This document shows positions 27,328-35,326 of a stretch of DNA of 64,000 nt, one piece after another. A program made the translations under genes and the position numbers. How positions within the stretch are numbered: position 1 is the first letter of the stretch; each line of letters starts with the position of its first letter. Below the pieces are notes generated by a model, which saw only the letters and a program-made list of their open reading frames with translations, was not told the DNA's origin and did no database searches. The stretch spans positions 468,309 to 532,308 of the forward strand of contig NZ_CM001837.1 in assembly GCF_000355805.1 (NCBI RefSeq), read 5' to 3'. Origin of the DNA: Dokdonia sp. PRO95. GTDB lineage: Bacteria; Bacteroidota; Bacteroidia; Flavobacteriales; Flavobacteriaceae.

Positions 27328-27345
27328 ACGCTTTCGCGAAAGCGT
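27328..27345. repeat. Dispersed palindrome, intact copy 6
   Basis: ACGCTTTCGCGAAAGCGT is a perfect 18-bp copy, 6 nt after the T run of the pnp terminator. Confidence 0.9.
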
Positions 27346-27423
27346 AATCTGAGGAATCGTGATTAAAAACTTCTTTTAAAAATCTACTCATATAACATGC
27401 CACCCATGCAAGAAATAATAAGT

Positions 27424-27798
27424 TTACGCGCAATCCTTACATATGCCGCTTAACACACAATTTATACTGTTTACACTATAGCCATCTGGCACAGTAAAAT
27501 GGACTGTTTCTGGCAAGCACTCGATGGTGTCACAACTTTTACAGCGAAAGTGAAAATGATTATCAGACATATTCTTATCATCGCAGTCCATGCAAAGAGC
27601 AAAGTACTGCTTGCCATCTTCGGCGATAATTTTATGTACCATTCCATCTTCATGAAAGCGATTTAACACCCTATAAATGGTAGCTCGATCAATTTCTACA
27701 TTTAATTTTTGCTCGATAGCCTCACGACTCATCGCTTTCCCTGTGTTTGAAAGTAAATTTAACACAGCCTCTTTAGATGGAGTATTCCTACGTTTCAT
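27424..27798 (-). CDS. Fur-family metal-responsive regulator
   Basis: This 124-residue protein has the winged-helix of the Fur family (residues 5-80, SREAIEQKLNVEIDRATIYRVLNRF) and a metal-binding dimerisation part. The latter has HFHFRCKSC and several cysteine pairs (CMDC, CKSC, CKDC at the C-terminus). The cysteines suggest a structural zinc. Which metal or signal it senses (iron, zinc, peroxide) cannot be decided from this sequence. It is divergent from a thioredoxin-reductase-like gene, and the 107-nt gap between them holds two inverted repeats that are good candidates for its operator. Self-regulation and regulation of the flavoprotein are inferred. Confidence 0.9.
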   Translation of the reverse strand: MKRRNTPSKEAVLNLLSNTGKAMSREAIEQKLNVEIDRATIYRVLNRFHEDGMVHKIIAEDGKQYFALCMDCDDKNMSDNHFHFRCKSCDTIECLPETVHFTVPDGYSVNSINCVLSGICKDCA

Positions 27799-27816
27799 GC
27801 ATTGCTTTTAAAAATA

Positions 27817-27824
27817 CAAAGTTA
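27817..27824 (-). promoter_or_regulatory. -7 element of the Fur-family gene
   Basis: On the minus strand TAACTTTG matches TAnnTTTG exactly. A TTA (not TTG) lies 17 nt upstream. The element overlaps one arm of the inverted repeat at 27821-27845. Confidence 0.5.
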
Positions 27825-27845
27825 ATGCAAATTAATCGCATTAAC
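27821..27845. promoter_or_regulatory. Inverted repeat in the fur/flavoprotein gap
   Basis: GTTAATGC and GCATTAAC are perfect 8-bp arms separated by 9 nt. The right half contains ATTAATCGCATTA, which recurs exactly in the operator-like site before the DUF6428 gene of the ars operon (45607-45619). Confidence 0.55.
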
Positions 27846-27847
27846 TT

Positions 27848-27868
27848 TATTGCGACATTGTCGCAATA
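27848..27868. promoter_or_regulatory. 21-bp palindrome, candidate Fur-family operator
   Basis: TATTGCGAC-ATT-GTCGCAATA is a perfect dyad in the divergent gap. The TTG in its centre (27858-27860) lies 22 nt before TATATTTA (27883-27890), a plausible -33/-7 pair for the plus-strand flavoprotein. A bound repressor would therefore block that promoter. Confidence 0.6.
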
Positions 27869-27905
27869 GTGTGTACTTGTTGTATATTTACCAAAAAATA
27901 AAGCA

Positions 27906-28910
27906 ATGAGAAGGAGGGTAATTATAAAGCAAGGCGCACTTGCATTAACTGCGATGATATCAACTCTTCCATTAACCGCTTTTAACACTATACATGTTAT
28001 GACTAGTAATAAAAAATTTGATGTAATAATCATTGGCGGCAGCTATGCAGGACTATCAGCTGCTATGGCATTAGGGAGATCCCTTCGTGACGTACTTATA
28101 ATTGATAGCGGTTTACCTTGTAATAGACAGACACCACATTCACACAACTTTATAACTCAAGATGGTGAAAAGCCCCGTGAAATTGCAAGAAAAGCAACAG
28201 CTCAGGTATTACAGTATAACACTGTTCAAATCCATAATGACCTTGCCATTAGTGGAGCGAAAACCAATGATGGTTTTAGTATAACTACAAAAAAGGGAGA
28301 GGAATTTAAAGCCAGCAAACTCATCTTTGCCACTGGGGTAAAAGATATAATGCCTGATATTAAAGGTTTTTCTCAATGCTGGGGTATCTCTGCCATACAT
28401 TGCCCATACTGCCACGGCTATGAGGTAAAGCACAAAAAAACAGGAATTATAGCAAATGGAGATGTTACCTTTCACTATGCACAGCTCATACGTAACTGGA
28501 CAACAGACCTTACTATATTTACAAATGGCACATCAACACTCACCAGAGAACAACACGATAAAATAAAGAGACATAACATCTCAATAATTGAAAAGGAGAT
28601 CTCGCAGTTGCAACATGATCACGGGCAAATAGAGCAACTTGTGTTTAAAGACAATACTACATTTGAACTAGATGCTATATACGCACGACCAGAAATTGAG
28701 CAACACTGCGACATTCCAGCAATGCTAGGATGCGAGCTTACGGAGCAAAAGCTTATCAAGGTAGATGAGTTTCAAAAAACTACGGTAGGTGGCGTGTTTG
28801 CTTGCGGAGATAATTCGAGCCTTTTTAGAGCTGTTTCAAAAGCTGTTGCTGCAGGAAATATGGCAGGTGCCATAATGAATAACCAGATGACCGAAGCAGC
28901 ATTTACATAA
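27906..28910 (+). CDS. Thioredoxin-reductase-like FAD/NAD(P) oxidoreductase
   Basis: This 334-residue flavoprotein resembles TrxB/AhpF-type disulfide reductases. It has the FAD loop DVIIIGGSYAGLSAAMAL (near residues 37-54), the redox CPYC in IHCPYCHGYEV (near 158-168) and the C-terminal GVFACGDNSS (near 299-308). The second NAD(P) loop is weak (IIANGDVTFHYA instead of a full GxGxxA). Two starts are possible: 27906 gives a Tat-like N-terminus (RRVIIK then a hydrophobic stretch to about residue 26), and 27999 gives a plain cytoplasmic protein (MTSNKKFDV). The promoter position favours 27906. It is divergent from the Fur-family regulator. Confidence 0.85.
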   Translation: MRRRVIIKQGALALTAMISTLPLTAFNTIHVMTSNKKFDVIIIGGSYAGLSAAMALGRSLRDVLIIDSGLPCNRQTPHSHNFITQDGEKPREIARKATAQVLQYNTVQIHNDLAISGAKTNDGFSITTKKGEEFKASKLIFATGVKDIMPDIKGFSQCWGISAIHCPYCHGYEVKHKKTGIIANGDVTFHYAQLIRNWTTDLTIFTNGTSTLTREQHDKIKRHNISIIEKEISQLQHDHGQIEQLVFKDNTTFELDAIYARPEIEQHCDIPAMLGCELTEQKLIKVDEFQKTTVGGVFACGDNSSLFRAVSKAVAAGNMAGAIMNNQMTEAAFT

Positions 28911-29364
28911 AAAAAGCAATCGTTTCTTTATGTTGAGAGCTAATATGTGCCCATAAACTCACGCAGCTGTATAACCAGCTACTTTTTATAGCTCATCCTC
29001 ATCTTAGCCATCAAATCATTGTAAGAACAAATAACACTAGTAAATCACAATAACATCGGCCACCCTTCACAGGGTAGCCGATTTTTTTTGTGCTACGCTT
29101 TTGCGAAAATGTGAGCAACCACAACACTTCCCAAGGCATCATCAAAAATAACTTGTAAAAATATGGCTACAATGAGGAAATGCGTAAAGGAGATTGGTTG
29201 TAGTAGTGTATTTTAGTAGGCTTATTCTTTGCTTTAAAAAGCCTAGACCATTATCGTTCAAAGGCAATGGATAAAGATAAGTTCACGAATAAAAGAATGA
29301 TATTAATCAAAAATAAATTAAGTAAATTTTTAAAAACTATTATAACAACTAAAACCTATAAATA
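28911..29364 (+). other. Intergenic region holding repeat copy 2 (454 nt)
   Basis: I find no protein gene. The region contains the 162-bp repeat at 29055-29216. The 144 nt before it and the 148 nt after it show nothing I can name. Confidence 0.5.
29055..29216 (+). repeat. 162-bp direct repeat, copy A (terminator, decayed palindrome and 100-bp tail)
   Basis: It begins with a near copy of the pnp terminator (C replaces T at two stem positions), continues with GTGCTACGCTTTTGCGAAAA (decayed palindrome), then about 105 bp ending GTGTATTTTAG. Copy B at 30204-30365 has the same length and differs at few positions. The two copies bracket the lipoprotein gene at 29365-30093. Confidence 0.85.
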
Positions 29365-30093
29365 ATGAAAAAAATAGTCCTACTTACAATTGCTCTTATA
29401 ACACTAAATAGTTGTGGAACTGACGAAGATGAACTTCAACCTAATTTATCATTTAATATTGAAAATGGGAGTCGATTCGCATCGTCCAATATTAATGTAA
29501 CAAATACTACAACAAACCAAAATGGAGGTTATATATGGGAGGTGATTTCAGATTTCGAGACTCAAACCTTTACAACACAAGATTTAACTTTTGATGCAAA
29601 TAGAATTGGAGATTACATAATTCGATTAAAATCCAATCAATTCGACATACAAACTGAAGACACTATTACTATAACGAGACCCCAAGCATTATTTTTTGAA
29701 AAAGTAACATTAAAAGACATCCCACAAAATTACAGCTCACTTTACTTTAAAATTTTTGAAATACGTTTGAACGGAAGTAATTCGTATACATATACTTCTC
29801 AGGCAAGGCAAAATATTAGCTCATTATTTCCAGAAACAATCGACTGGAATATCGATTTCCCAGGTAATATTATTGGCTTAGATGACGGTAGCAATAGTAC
29901 TCAGAATGGCGCCGTTTATCAAGTTGAATTCTATGATAACAATGACAACTTAATAACCAAGATTAATCCCTTTAGTAATACTTACTTTAACACAAGTGAA
30001 TTTAAAGCTGGAGATAAAGAGTTCACAACAACGTCAAATAATTGTTCAGGCTGTGATTATTTTGAAGTAACGTTTCAATTTAGTTTTAATTAA
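29365..30093 (+). CDS. Lipoprotein of unknown function
   Basis: This 242-residue protein has a lipoprotein signal peptide with the lipobox LNSC (Cys17) followed by GTDEDEL, an acidic start typical of flavobacterial surface lipoproteins. The first part of the mature protein (INVTNTTTNQNGGYIWEVIS near residues 43-62) has the look of a PKD/Ig-like beta domain. The second half ends in a CSGCDYFEVTFQFSF strand. I do not recognise a family. The gene is bracketed by two 162-bp direct repeats, which suggests it was inserted or duplicated as a unit. Confidence 0.75.
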   Translation: MKKIVLLTIALITLNSCGTDEDELQPNLSFNIENGSRFASSNINVTNTTTNQNGGYIWEVISDFETQTFTTQDLTFDANRIGDYIIRLKSNQFDIQTEDTITITRPQALFFEKVTLKDIPQNYSSLYFKIFEIRLNGSNSYTYTSQARQNISSLFPETIDWNIDFPGNIIGLDDGSNSTQNGAVYQVEFYDNNDNLITKINPFSNTYFNTSEFKAGDKEFTTTSNNCSGCDYFEVTFQFSFN

Positions 30094-30527
30094 AAAATGT
30101 AATGAATTCCAGATTGCACATTTCCATTTCGAGATACCAATCGATTGGTACACCTTTGATTTCATACATTTGATATCTACTCATTCCAATAGATTAATTT
30201 TAAATCGGTTATCCTTCACAGGGTAGCCGATTTTTTTTGTGGCACGCTTTCGCGAAAATGTGAGCAACCACAACACTTCCCAAGGCTTCATTAAAAATAA
30301 CTTATAGAAATATGGTAATAATGAGGAAATGCGTAAAGGAGATTGGTTGTAGTGGTGTATTTTAGAGGACTGTAGCGTAACGGTTTACCTAGCCGCATTT
30401 ACAGAACCTTAAACGAGATACAATTTATTAAACTAAAATAGTTATCTAGCACACAATTTTACTAGGCTTACAGGCCAAAAATAGTGAACTTGCTGTTATG
30501 CGATAGTTAGCTGCAAAATAACCACCA
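30094..30527 (+). other. Intergenic region holding repeat copy B (434 nt)
   Basis: Apart from the repeat at 30204-30365 I see no gene. The last part (30480-30520) contains GTTATGCGATAGTTAGCTGC. This kind of stretch often precedes accessory genes in Bacteroidota, in my impression, but I cannot verify this. Confidence 0.4.
30204..30365 (+). repeat. 162-bp direct repeat, copy B
   Basis: It has the same 162-bp length as copy A. The terminator stem is identical to that of pnp (ATCGGTTATCC / GGGTAGCCGAT). It is followed by GGCACGCTTTCGCGAAAATG (decayed palindrome) and the tail ending GTGTATTTTAG. Confidence 0.85.
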
Positions 30528-31046
30528 ATGAAAGAATGGACTGAAATTCCAGATATTAAACTCTTTTCTGACGGAGGAGCTGCACCAAATCCTGGGCAAG
30601 GTGGTTTTGGAGTGATTTTGTCATATAAAGGAAAACGAAAAGAATTTTTTCAAGGTTATGAATTAACTACTAATAACCGAATGGAATTGATGGGAGTAAT
30701 TTTTGGACTTGAACGATTAAAAACAAAATCTAATGTTCAAGTGTTTACAGATTCCAAATATGTGATTAACGGAATAACAAAAGGTTGGGCAGAAAAATGG
30801 AAAAAAAACGGTTGGAAAAGAAAAAAAAATAGCCCAGCAATCAATAGTGATTTATGGGACAGATTATTAAATGCAATATCTGAACATAATGTAGAATTCA
30901 ACTGGGTTAAAGGACATTCAGGACATACGGAAAATGAACGCTGTGACGCCCTTGCAACTAATGGGATAAACTCAATTGAACTTGTAGATGATGTTGGATA
31001 TCAAGATATAGAAATTGACAATTATCAAAGTTCACACACGAATTAA
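30528..31046 (+). CDS. rnhA: Ribonuclease HI (possibly truncated by a stop codon)
   Basis: RNase HI cuts the RNA strand of RNA-DNA hybrids. The 172-residue protein has all four acidic catalytic residues: Asp in LFSDGGAAPNPG (residue 13), Glu in NNRMELMG, Asp in VFTDSKYVING, Asp in ENERCDALA, plus the HSGH loop. It starts MKEWTEIPDIKLF. Immediately after its TAA the same frame stays open for 72 further codons and encodes a zinc-ribbon-like domain with no start codon of its own, so the annotated stop may be a nonsense mutation. The gene lies in the AT-rich accessory stretch and may be of foreign origin. Confidence 0.93.
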   Translation: MKEWTEIPDIKLFSDGGAAPNPGQGGFGVILSYKGKRKEFFQGYELTTNNRMELMGVIFGLERLKTKSNVQVFTDSKYVINGITKGWAEKWKKNGWKRKKNSPAINSDLWDRLLNAISEHNVEFNWVKGHSGHTENERCDALATNGINSIELVDDVGYQDIEIDNYQSSHTN

Positions 31047-31265
31047 ACATTTAACAAAAAAAGCAAAGTTAAGATAAAAAACGTAGGTGATGAATGCCGA
31101 AAATGTGGAGAGCCCGTAATAAAGAAAACACCCAAAAAGAAAAAAATAAAACCAAGTCAATCATATTATTTTGAATATTATCTTTTTTGCCCTTCTTGTA
31201 AAACAATGTACATGACAGAAGATGGAAAAAGAGAAATCATTGACCAAAACAAACTGTTTAAATAA
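31047..31265 (+). pseudogene. In-frame zinc-ribbon extension of the RNase H gene behind a stop codon
   Basis: The frame directly following the rnhA TAA reads 72 residues: a lysine-rich start, CRKCGEPV, then KKTPKKKKIKPSQSYYFEYY, CPSCKTMYM and a final TAA. The two CxxC pairs make a four-cysteine zinc ribbon. No ATG, GTG or TTG lies before the first CxxC in this frame, so it cannot be an independent gene with that domain intact. The simplest reading is one RNase H-zinc ribbon protein broken by a TAA; readthrough is less likely. Confidence 0.6.
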
Positions 31266-31332
31266 ATTCAATACTTGAAACCCATAGCTCAATAAGATTA
31301 AAATTCCAGCAGAATAAGGACTAAAATAAAAT

Positions 31333-33486
31333 ATGCAAATAACTAAAACCGATTTAAGCGGACTTAATGAAAAACAGAGGCAAGCAGTAGTTTCCAAATG
31401 TAAAAGACTTCTTGTTCTTGCAGGAGCAGGTTCAGGAAAAACCAAAACACTACTTCAAAAACTAATCTACCTCATTGAAGAAAAGGGTATAAATCCAAGT
31501 AATATTTTAGCAATTACATTTACTAAAAATGCTGCTAATGAAATGCTTGATAGATTAATCATTTCAGCAGACGACACGGAAGAATATGCCGGAATTCTTG
31601 CAGATAAAAATCGAACAACCAAAGAGAAAGATACTGAACGCTACTTTTTCACTAAAAAGCACAAATGGATTGACAACTTAACATTAAGAACGTTTCATAG
31701 TCTTTGTTACAGTATTATCAGAAACTTTGGTGTAAATGAATTTGACAATAAATTCAAAATTATTGGGGACACCAAAGCAAAAGATGATGAATTTGCCAAG
31801 TACTCTGCAACAGAAACCGCTTTTGAGGTCATTCATAAAATCTTAATCGAGAATTGTGAATCTAATGAGTACCTACTCGACTTGAAAAGGTACATTTTAG
31901 ATTATATGATTGACAAAATTCATATTAAAAAAGACAAACGTATTTCTTTACCTAAAGATGGTAAATTCTACACAACGTTAAATGGAACAAAGGTTCGGTC
32001 TAAATCTGAACAATATATAGCTAATTGGCTTTATAGACACAGCATTAAATTTGAATATGAGCCTAACGTAAATTTTAGGGATTTTGATTTTCGACCAGAT
32101 TTCTATATTCCAGAAGCTAATTTATATTTAGAACACGTTAGTCAAAAAAGCTACCCAACTAAAGGAAAAGAGCAACAATTCAACAAAGCAAATAAATTGT
32201 TAGTCAAAACATTTGAGCACCAAACTAATGATACTGCTCTATTTAATCTAGCACTAGAGAGAATTGTAAAAAACAGGCTTCCTTCAAACTATCATTTTTC
32301 AACTGCTTTATCATTTGAAGAAGAATTCAAATCATATCATAAAGAAATTAAGGATTATCTACGACAGACTATGCGAGTGATTGATATGGTTAAAGTGGAG
32401 AATTTACCAGCTAAAAATGTATTAGAACAATCACAAAAAGACCAACACGAAAGAGTAAGAGACTTTTATAAACTTGCAATTCCAATCATTGAGCAATATC
32501 AATCGTATTGCACCAACAAATCATATCTAGACTTTAATGATATGATTACAAGAACTATCTCGTTATTCAATAATCACAAAGAAATAGCAGATAAGTTTAG
32601 AGCAAAATACAAGTACATTCTTGTAGATGAATTCCAAGATGTGAATAACTTACAAGTCGAGTTAATAAAACTTCTGCTCACCGACAACAATCAACTTTTT
32701 TGCGTAGGCGACGATTGGCAAAGTATTTATGGTTTCAGGGGTTCAAATGTAGATTATATAGTCAACTTCAAAGAGCACTTTAAAGAATCTGAAACCATAA
32801 AATTAAGTATGAACTACAGGAGTACCGAACATATTGTTGGTGCAAGTAATGAAGTAATTAAGCATAACAAGTTCAAGGTGGATAAGGATGTTCGTTCAAA
32901 TAAAAAATCAAGTAGTAAAATTCACATTTATGCAGGCAAAAATGAAGCTGAAAACATTGAATATGTCCTTGACCAAGTCATCAAACTAAAAGACAAAGGA
33001 TATACAAAAGAAGATATTCTGTTTTTGTATCGTAGAAGTAAAATGTATAGTCCATATTTTGAACGATTTAAACAAGAGCGAGTTTGGGTTTCGGGTAAAA
33101 CAATTCACGCTTCAAAAGGACTTGAGGCAAAAGCAGTATTTATAATTGGTCTGACTGAGGGAAACGGTGGATTTCCAGACATTTGGATGGAAGACAGAGT
33201 TTATCAGGTAATTAAAAAATCAAATCACGATTTGTTACTTGAAGAGGAAAGGCGACTATTTTATGTTGCAATTACAAGAGCTAAAGATAAATTATTCTTG
33301 ATTACGGAAAAAGGGAATGAATCAAGTTTTCTAAAGGAAATTCCGGATGATTTTACTTTCAAAACAAGCATACCCTTTAAATCAGTAATTGAACAAATAA
33401 CTTTATGCTCGAATTGCAACAATCAATTGGATTTACGCTTCACATTTTGTCCATATTGCGGAGAAGAACAAAATTTAGACAAATAA
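31333..33486 (+). CDS. UvrD/Rep-type helicase with inserted PD-(D/E)XK-like nuclease and zinc ribbon
   Basis: This 717-residue superfamily 1 helicase has motif I LAGAGSGKTKTL (near residues 30-41), motif II VDEFQD (near 431-436) and motif III GDDWQSIYGFRG. Motif IV, the NYRST segment and the C-terminal VAITRAKDKLFL are also visible. Between motifs Ia and II it carries a restriction-endonuclease-like segment (residues about 220-285: SKSEQYIANWL, DFRPDFYIP, LYLEHVS), as in helicase IV-like proteins. Two CxxC pairs at the end (about 691-711, CSNC and CPYC) form a zinc ribbon. It probably unwinds and perhaps cuts DNA during repair or defence. It is an accessory gene followed by the first copy of the cassette-end-like repeat. 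Confidence 0.88.
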   Translation: MQITKTDLSGLNEKQRQAVVSKCKRLLVLAGAGSGKTKTLLQKLIYLIEEKGINPSNILAITFTKNAANEMLDRLIISADDTEEYAGILADKNRTTKEKDTERYFFTKKHKWIDNLTLRTFHSLCYSIIRNFGVNEFDNKFKIIGDTKAKDDEFAKYSATETAFEVIHKILIENCESNEYLLDLKRYILDYMIDKIHIKKDKRISLPKDGKFYTTLNGTKVRSKSEQYIANWLYRHSIKFEYEPNVNFRDFDFRPDFYIPEANLYLEHVSQKSYPTKGKEQQFNKANKLLVKTFEHQTNDTALFNLALERIVKNRLPSNYHFSTALSFEEEFKSYHKEIKDYLRQTMRVIDMVKVENLPAKNVLEQSQKDQHERVRDFYKLAIPIIEQYQSYCTNKSYLDFNDMITRTISLFNNHKEIADKFRAKYKYILVDEFQDVNNLQVELIKLLLTDNNQLFCVGDDWQSIYGFRGSNVDYIVNFKEHFKESETIKLSMNYRSTEHIVGASNEVIKHNKFKVDKDVRSNKKSSSKIHIYAGKNEAENIEYVLDQVIKLKDKGYTKEDILFLYRRSKMYSPYFERFKQERVWVSGKTIHASKGLEAKAVFIIGLTEGNGGFPDIWMEDRVYQVIKKSNHDLLLEEERRLFYVAITRAKDKLFLITEKGNESSFLKEIPDDFTFKTSIPFKSVIEQITLCSNCNNQLDLRFTFCPYCGEEQNLDK

Positions 33487-33498
33487 AACCCAGCCCAT

Positions 33499-33647
33499 AA
33501 CAAAGAACTGAGTTAAAAATCAAACCTATTTAAAAGTTCCTTTTAGAATAGAAAAATTAAAGACAACACACAAAAATTCGGCTCGTGTGTAATCCGAAAA
33601 GCTATAGCTTATTTTCAGCGATACTTTTCCTACACGGAGCCTCTATA
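33499..33647 (+). repeat. Intergenic repeat R1 after the helicase gene
   Basis: It starts AACAAAGAACTGAGTTAAAA and runs about 150 bp. It includes a stem CACAC / GTGTG around a loop AAAAATTCGGCTC, and ends near CACGGAG. R2 at 34227 is a close relative with the stem bases changed together (ACACA / TGTGT). Confidence 0.75.
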
Positions 33648-33654
33648 AAACAAT

Positions 33655-34218
33655 ATGAAAAAAACTCTGGTATTAGTAATAATGATTCTGACATCTAATT
33701 TAGTTGATGCACAGTTTGTAAAGGAAAAATCATTAAACGTCCAAATCGGATATGGACTGAGCGCGCCGAATAATAGCGTTGGTGAAATAGTAGATGATGG
33801 ATTTTTTGCTCAAGGAGAATTAGTACTAAAAGTAACTTCTTGGTTTGAATTAAGACCATATGCTGGTTTAATATTAACTAACTCAAACGGAAAAGACTTA
33901 AATGACAATCCAACGGATGAAAAAGCCGAATCAAAAGCATTTTTATTGGGTGGAAAATCAAGAGTTAGAGCTCCAATTCCCTGGGTTGCACCTTATATCG
34001 AGATCGGCATAGGAACTTCTATTGGGAAATTTGAAACATTTACTACTTTCAATAATATTGATAAAAGCGGAATAATTTACCACATACCTTTTTCCTTAGG
34101 GTTAGAATTAGGACGAAATAACAATGTTGACTTAGGATTCACTTATTACTTTCAGCCTTCTGTTGAACAGTATGTTGGAGCATTTGCAGTCGGAATAACA
34201 TTTCCGTTGAATAATTAA
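33655..34218 (+). CDS. Outer-membrane beta-barrel protein
   Basis: This 187-residue protein has a signal peptide (MKKTLVLVIMILTSNLVDAQ) and alternating hydrophobic strands typical of small OmpX/OprF-like barrels (LNVQIGYGLSAP, WFELRPYAGLIL, VAPYIEIGIGTSIG, VDLGFTYYF). It ends with an amphipathic strand closed by a polar tail (GITFPLNN). I do not recognise a specific function. It stands alone between two copies of the intergenic repeat, as expected of a mobile cassette. Confidence 0.75.
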   Translation: MKKTLVLVIMILTSNLVDAQFVKEKSLNVQIGYGLSAPNNSVGEIVDDGFFAQGELVLKVTSWFELRPYAGLILTNSNGKDLNDNPTDEKAESKAFLLGGKSRVRAPIPWVAPYIEIGIGTSIGKFETFTTFNNIDKSGIIYHIPFSLGLELGRNNNVDLGFTYYFQPSVEQYVGAFAVGITFPLNN

Positions 34219-34226
34219 CGTTTTGC

Positions 34227-34374
34227 AACAAAGAACTGAATTGAAAAACAAGCCTACTTAAAAGTTACTTTTAGTATAAAAAAATTAAAGACAAAACACA
34301 AAAATTCGGCTCTGTGTTAATCTTAAAAGATAGTGTCATTTTAGTGATTGTTTTCCATATACGGAGACATCACT
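34227..34374 (+). repeat. Intergenic repeat R2 after the beta-barrel gene
   Basis: It starts AACAAAGAACTGAATTGAAA and aligns with R1 through AATTAAAGACAA and the loop AAAATTCGGCTC to CGGAG. Its hairpin stem covaries with that of R1. Confidence 0.75.
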
Positions 34375-34432
34375 ACACACCTAAGTATACAGGAAACCTC
34401 AAAACTAATCACCCAACTAACAGTTTCAAATT

Positions 34433-34696
34433 ATGATGAATAACAAGATCATCGCCCTCATAAAAATCTCTTTTACTATCTATCTGGCGGCAATGCTATA
34501 TTGCTTATTTACTAATGGTTGTTATGATTTTTATTATAAGTACTCACCAAAAATTTCTTTGGGTTTTTTAATTCTATTTTTAGTGTTACTAGTTATGGCT
34601 ATTATTAAAAAATCTAGCAGAAAGACTATAGCCCTTAATGCTGTATTTTTAATACTTAGTTCTTTTATTTTCATTGCTCATCTACTCAATATTTAA
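34433..34696 (+). CDS. Small membrane protein of unknown function
   Basis: The 87-residue protein has about three hydrophobic segments (residues 7-25, 40-60 and 68-85) and ends within the membrane. No family is recognised. Its stop codon is followed after 1 nt by the start of the SH3-like lipoprotein gene, so the two are probably cotranscribed. An ATG one codon further on (34436) is an equally possible start. Confidence 0.6.
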   Translation: MMNNKIIALIKISFTIYLAAMLYCLFTNGCYDFYYKYSPKISLGFLILFLVLLVMAIIKKSSRKTIALNAVFLILSSFIFIAHLLNI

Positions 34697-34697
34697 T

Positions 34698-35278
34698 ATG
34701 AAAAATGTAATAATTTACAGTTTTCTCATAGTAGTCTTTAGTTCTTGCGCGCAAAAAGCAGAGACTAACCTAGAGTCAAAAAGTAAAGGTGATAGTGCGC
34801 TACTAGGAAGTGATATACACTCGCAAAGTTGTTACCCAAATGAAATAGAGGCGTACCTAAATGACGCAGACAAGTCTGGTACCAATATTCGTAAAAATCC
34901 TAACGGAGAGATCATAACAACACTCACAAAGGATGATGTAAACTTTGAATATATGTTGAGGCTCACAGCGTCACAAAACGGATGGTTTAAAATTAAAAAC
35001 CCGATAATGGGCGTCGAAAATGATACCAATATCCCAGGCGGAGAAGGCTGGATACATGGCTCTGTAATATCTGTTGACACTCGTAATTATCAAGGAGAAC
35101 ATTAAAATTACTAGATAAGCCAGAAAGTGGTAAGACTCTTGTGATTTTTGAAGAGCAAGTAGCTGGTCTTAACATAATAGAGATTTGCGGTAATTGGATA
35201 AAAGTTGAATATAACCACCATATAGGTTGGATTGAAAGTAAATGGTTATGCGGTAACCCGCTTACTAATTGCTCGTAA
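34698..35278 (+). pseudogene. SH3-domain lipoprotein, broken by a frameshift
   Basis: Start ATG 34698 (MKNVIIYS) gives a lipoprotein signal with lipobox FSSC (Cys16). The first frame runs to TAA 35105 and encodes a first SH3-like unit (NIRKNPNGEI ... GWIHGSVISVDTRNYQGEH). The shifted frame starting at 35102 stays open to TAA 35278 and encodes the expected second unit: LLDKPESGKTLVIFEEQ, GNWIKVEYNHHIGWIE and the typical ending WLCGNPLTNCS. Related flavobacterial lipoproteins carry both units in one chain, as I remember. A single-base change in the A-rich stretch near 35098-35107 probably split the gene, unless it is a sequencing error. Confidence 0.75.
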
Positions 35279-35326
35279 GGAATAGTATCTAAGTGGATCA
35301 CAGAAAAGAAGTTTTAAATAAAGAAG

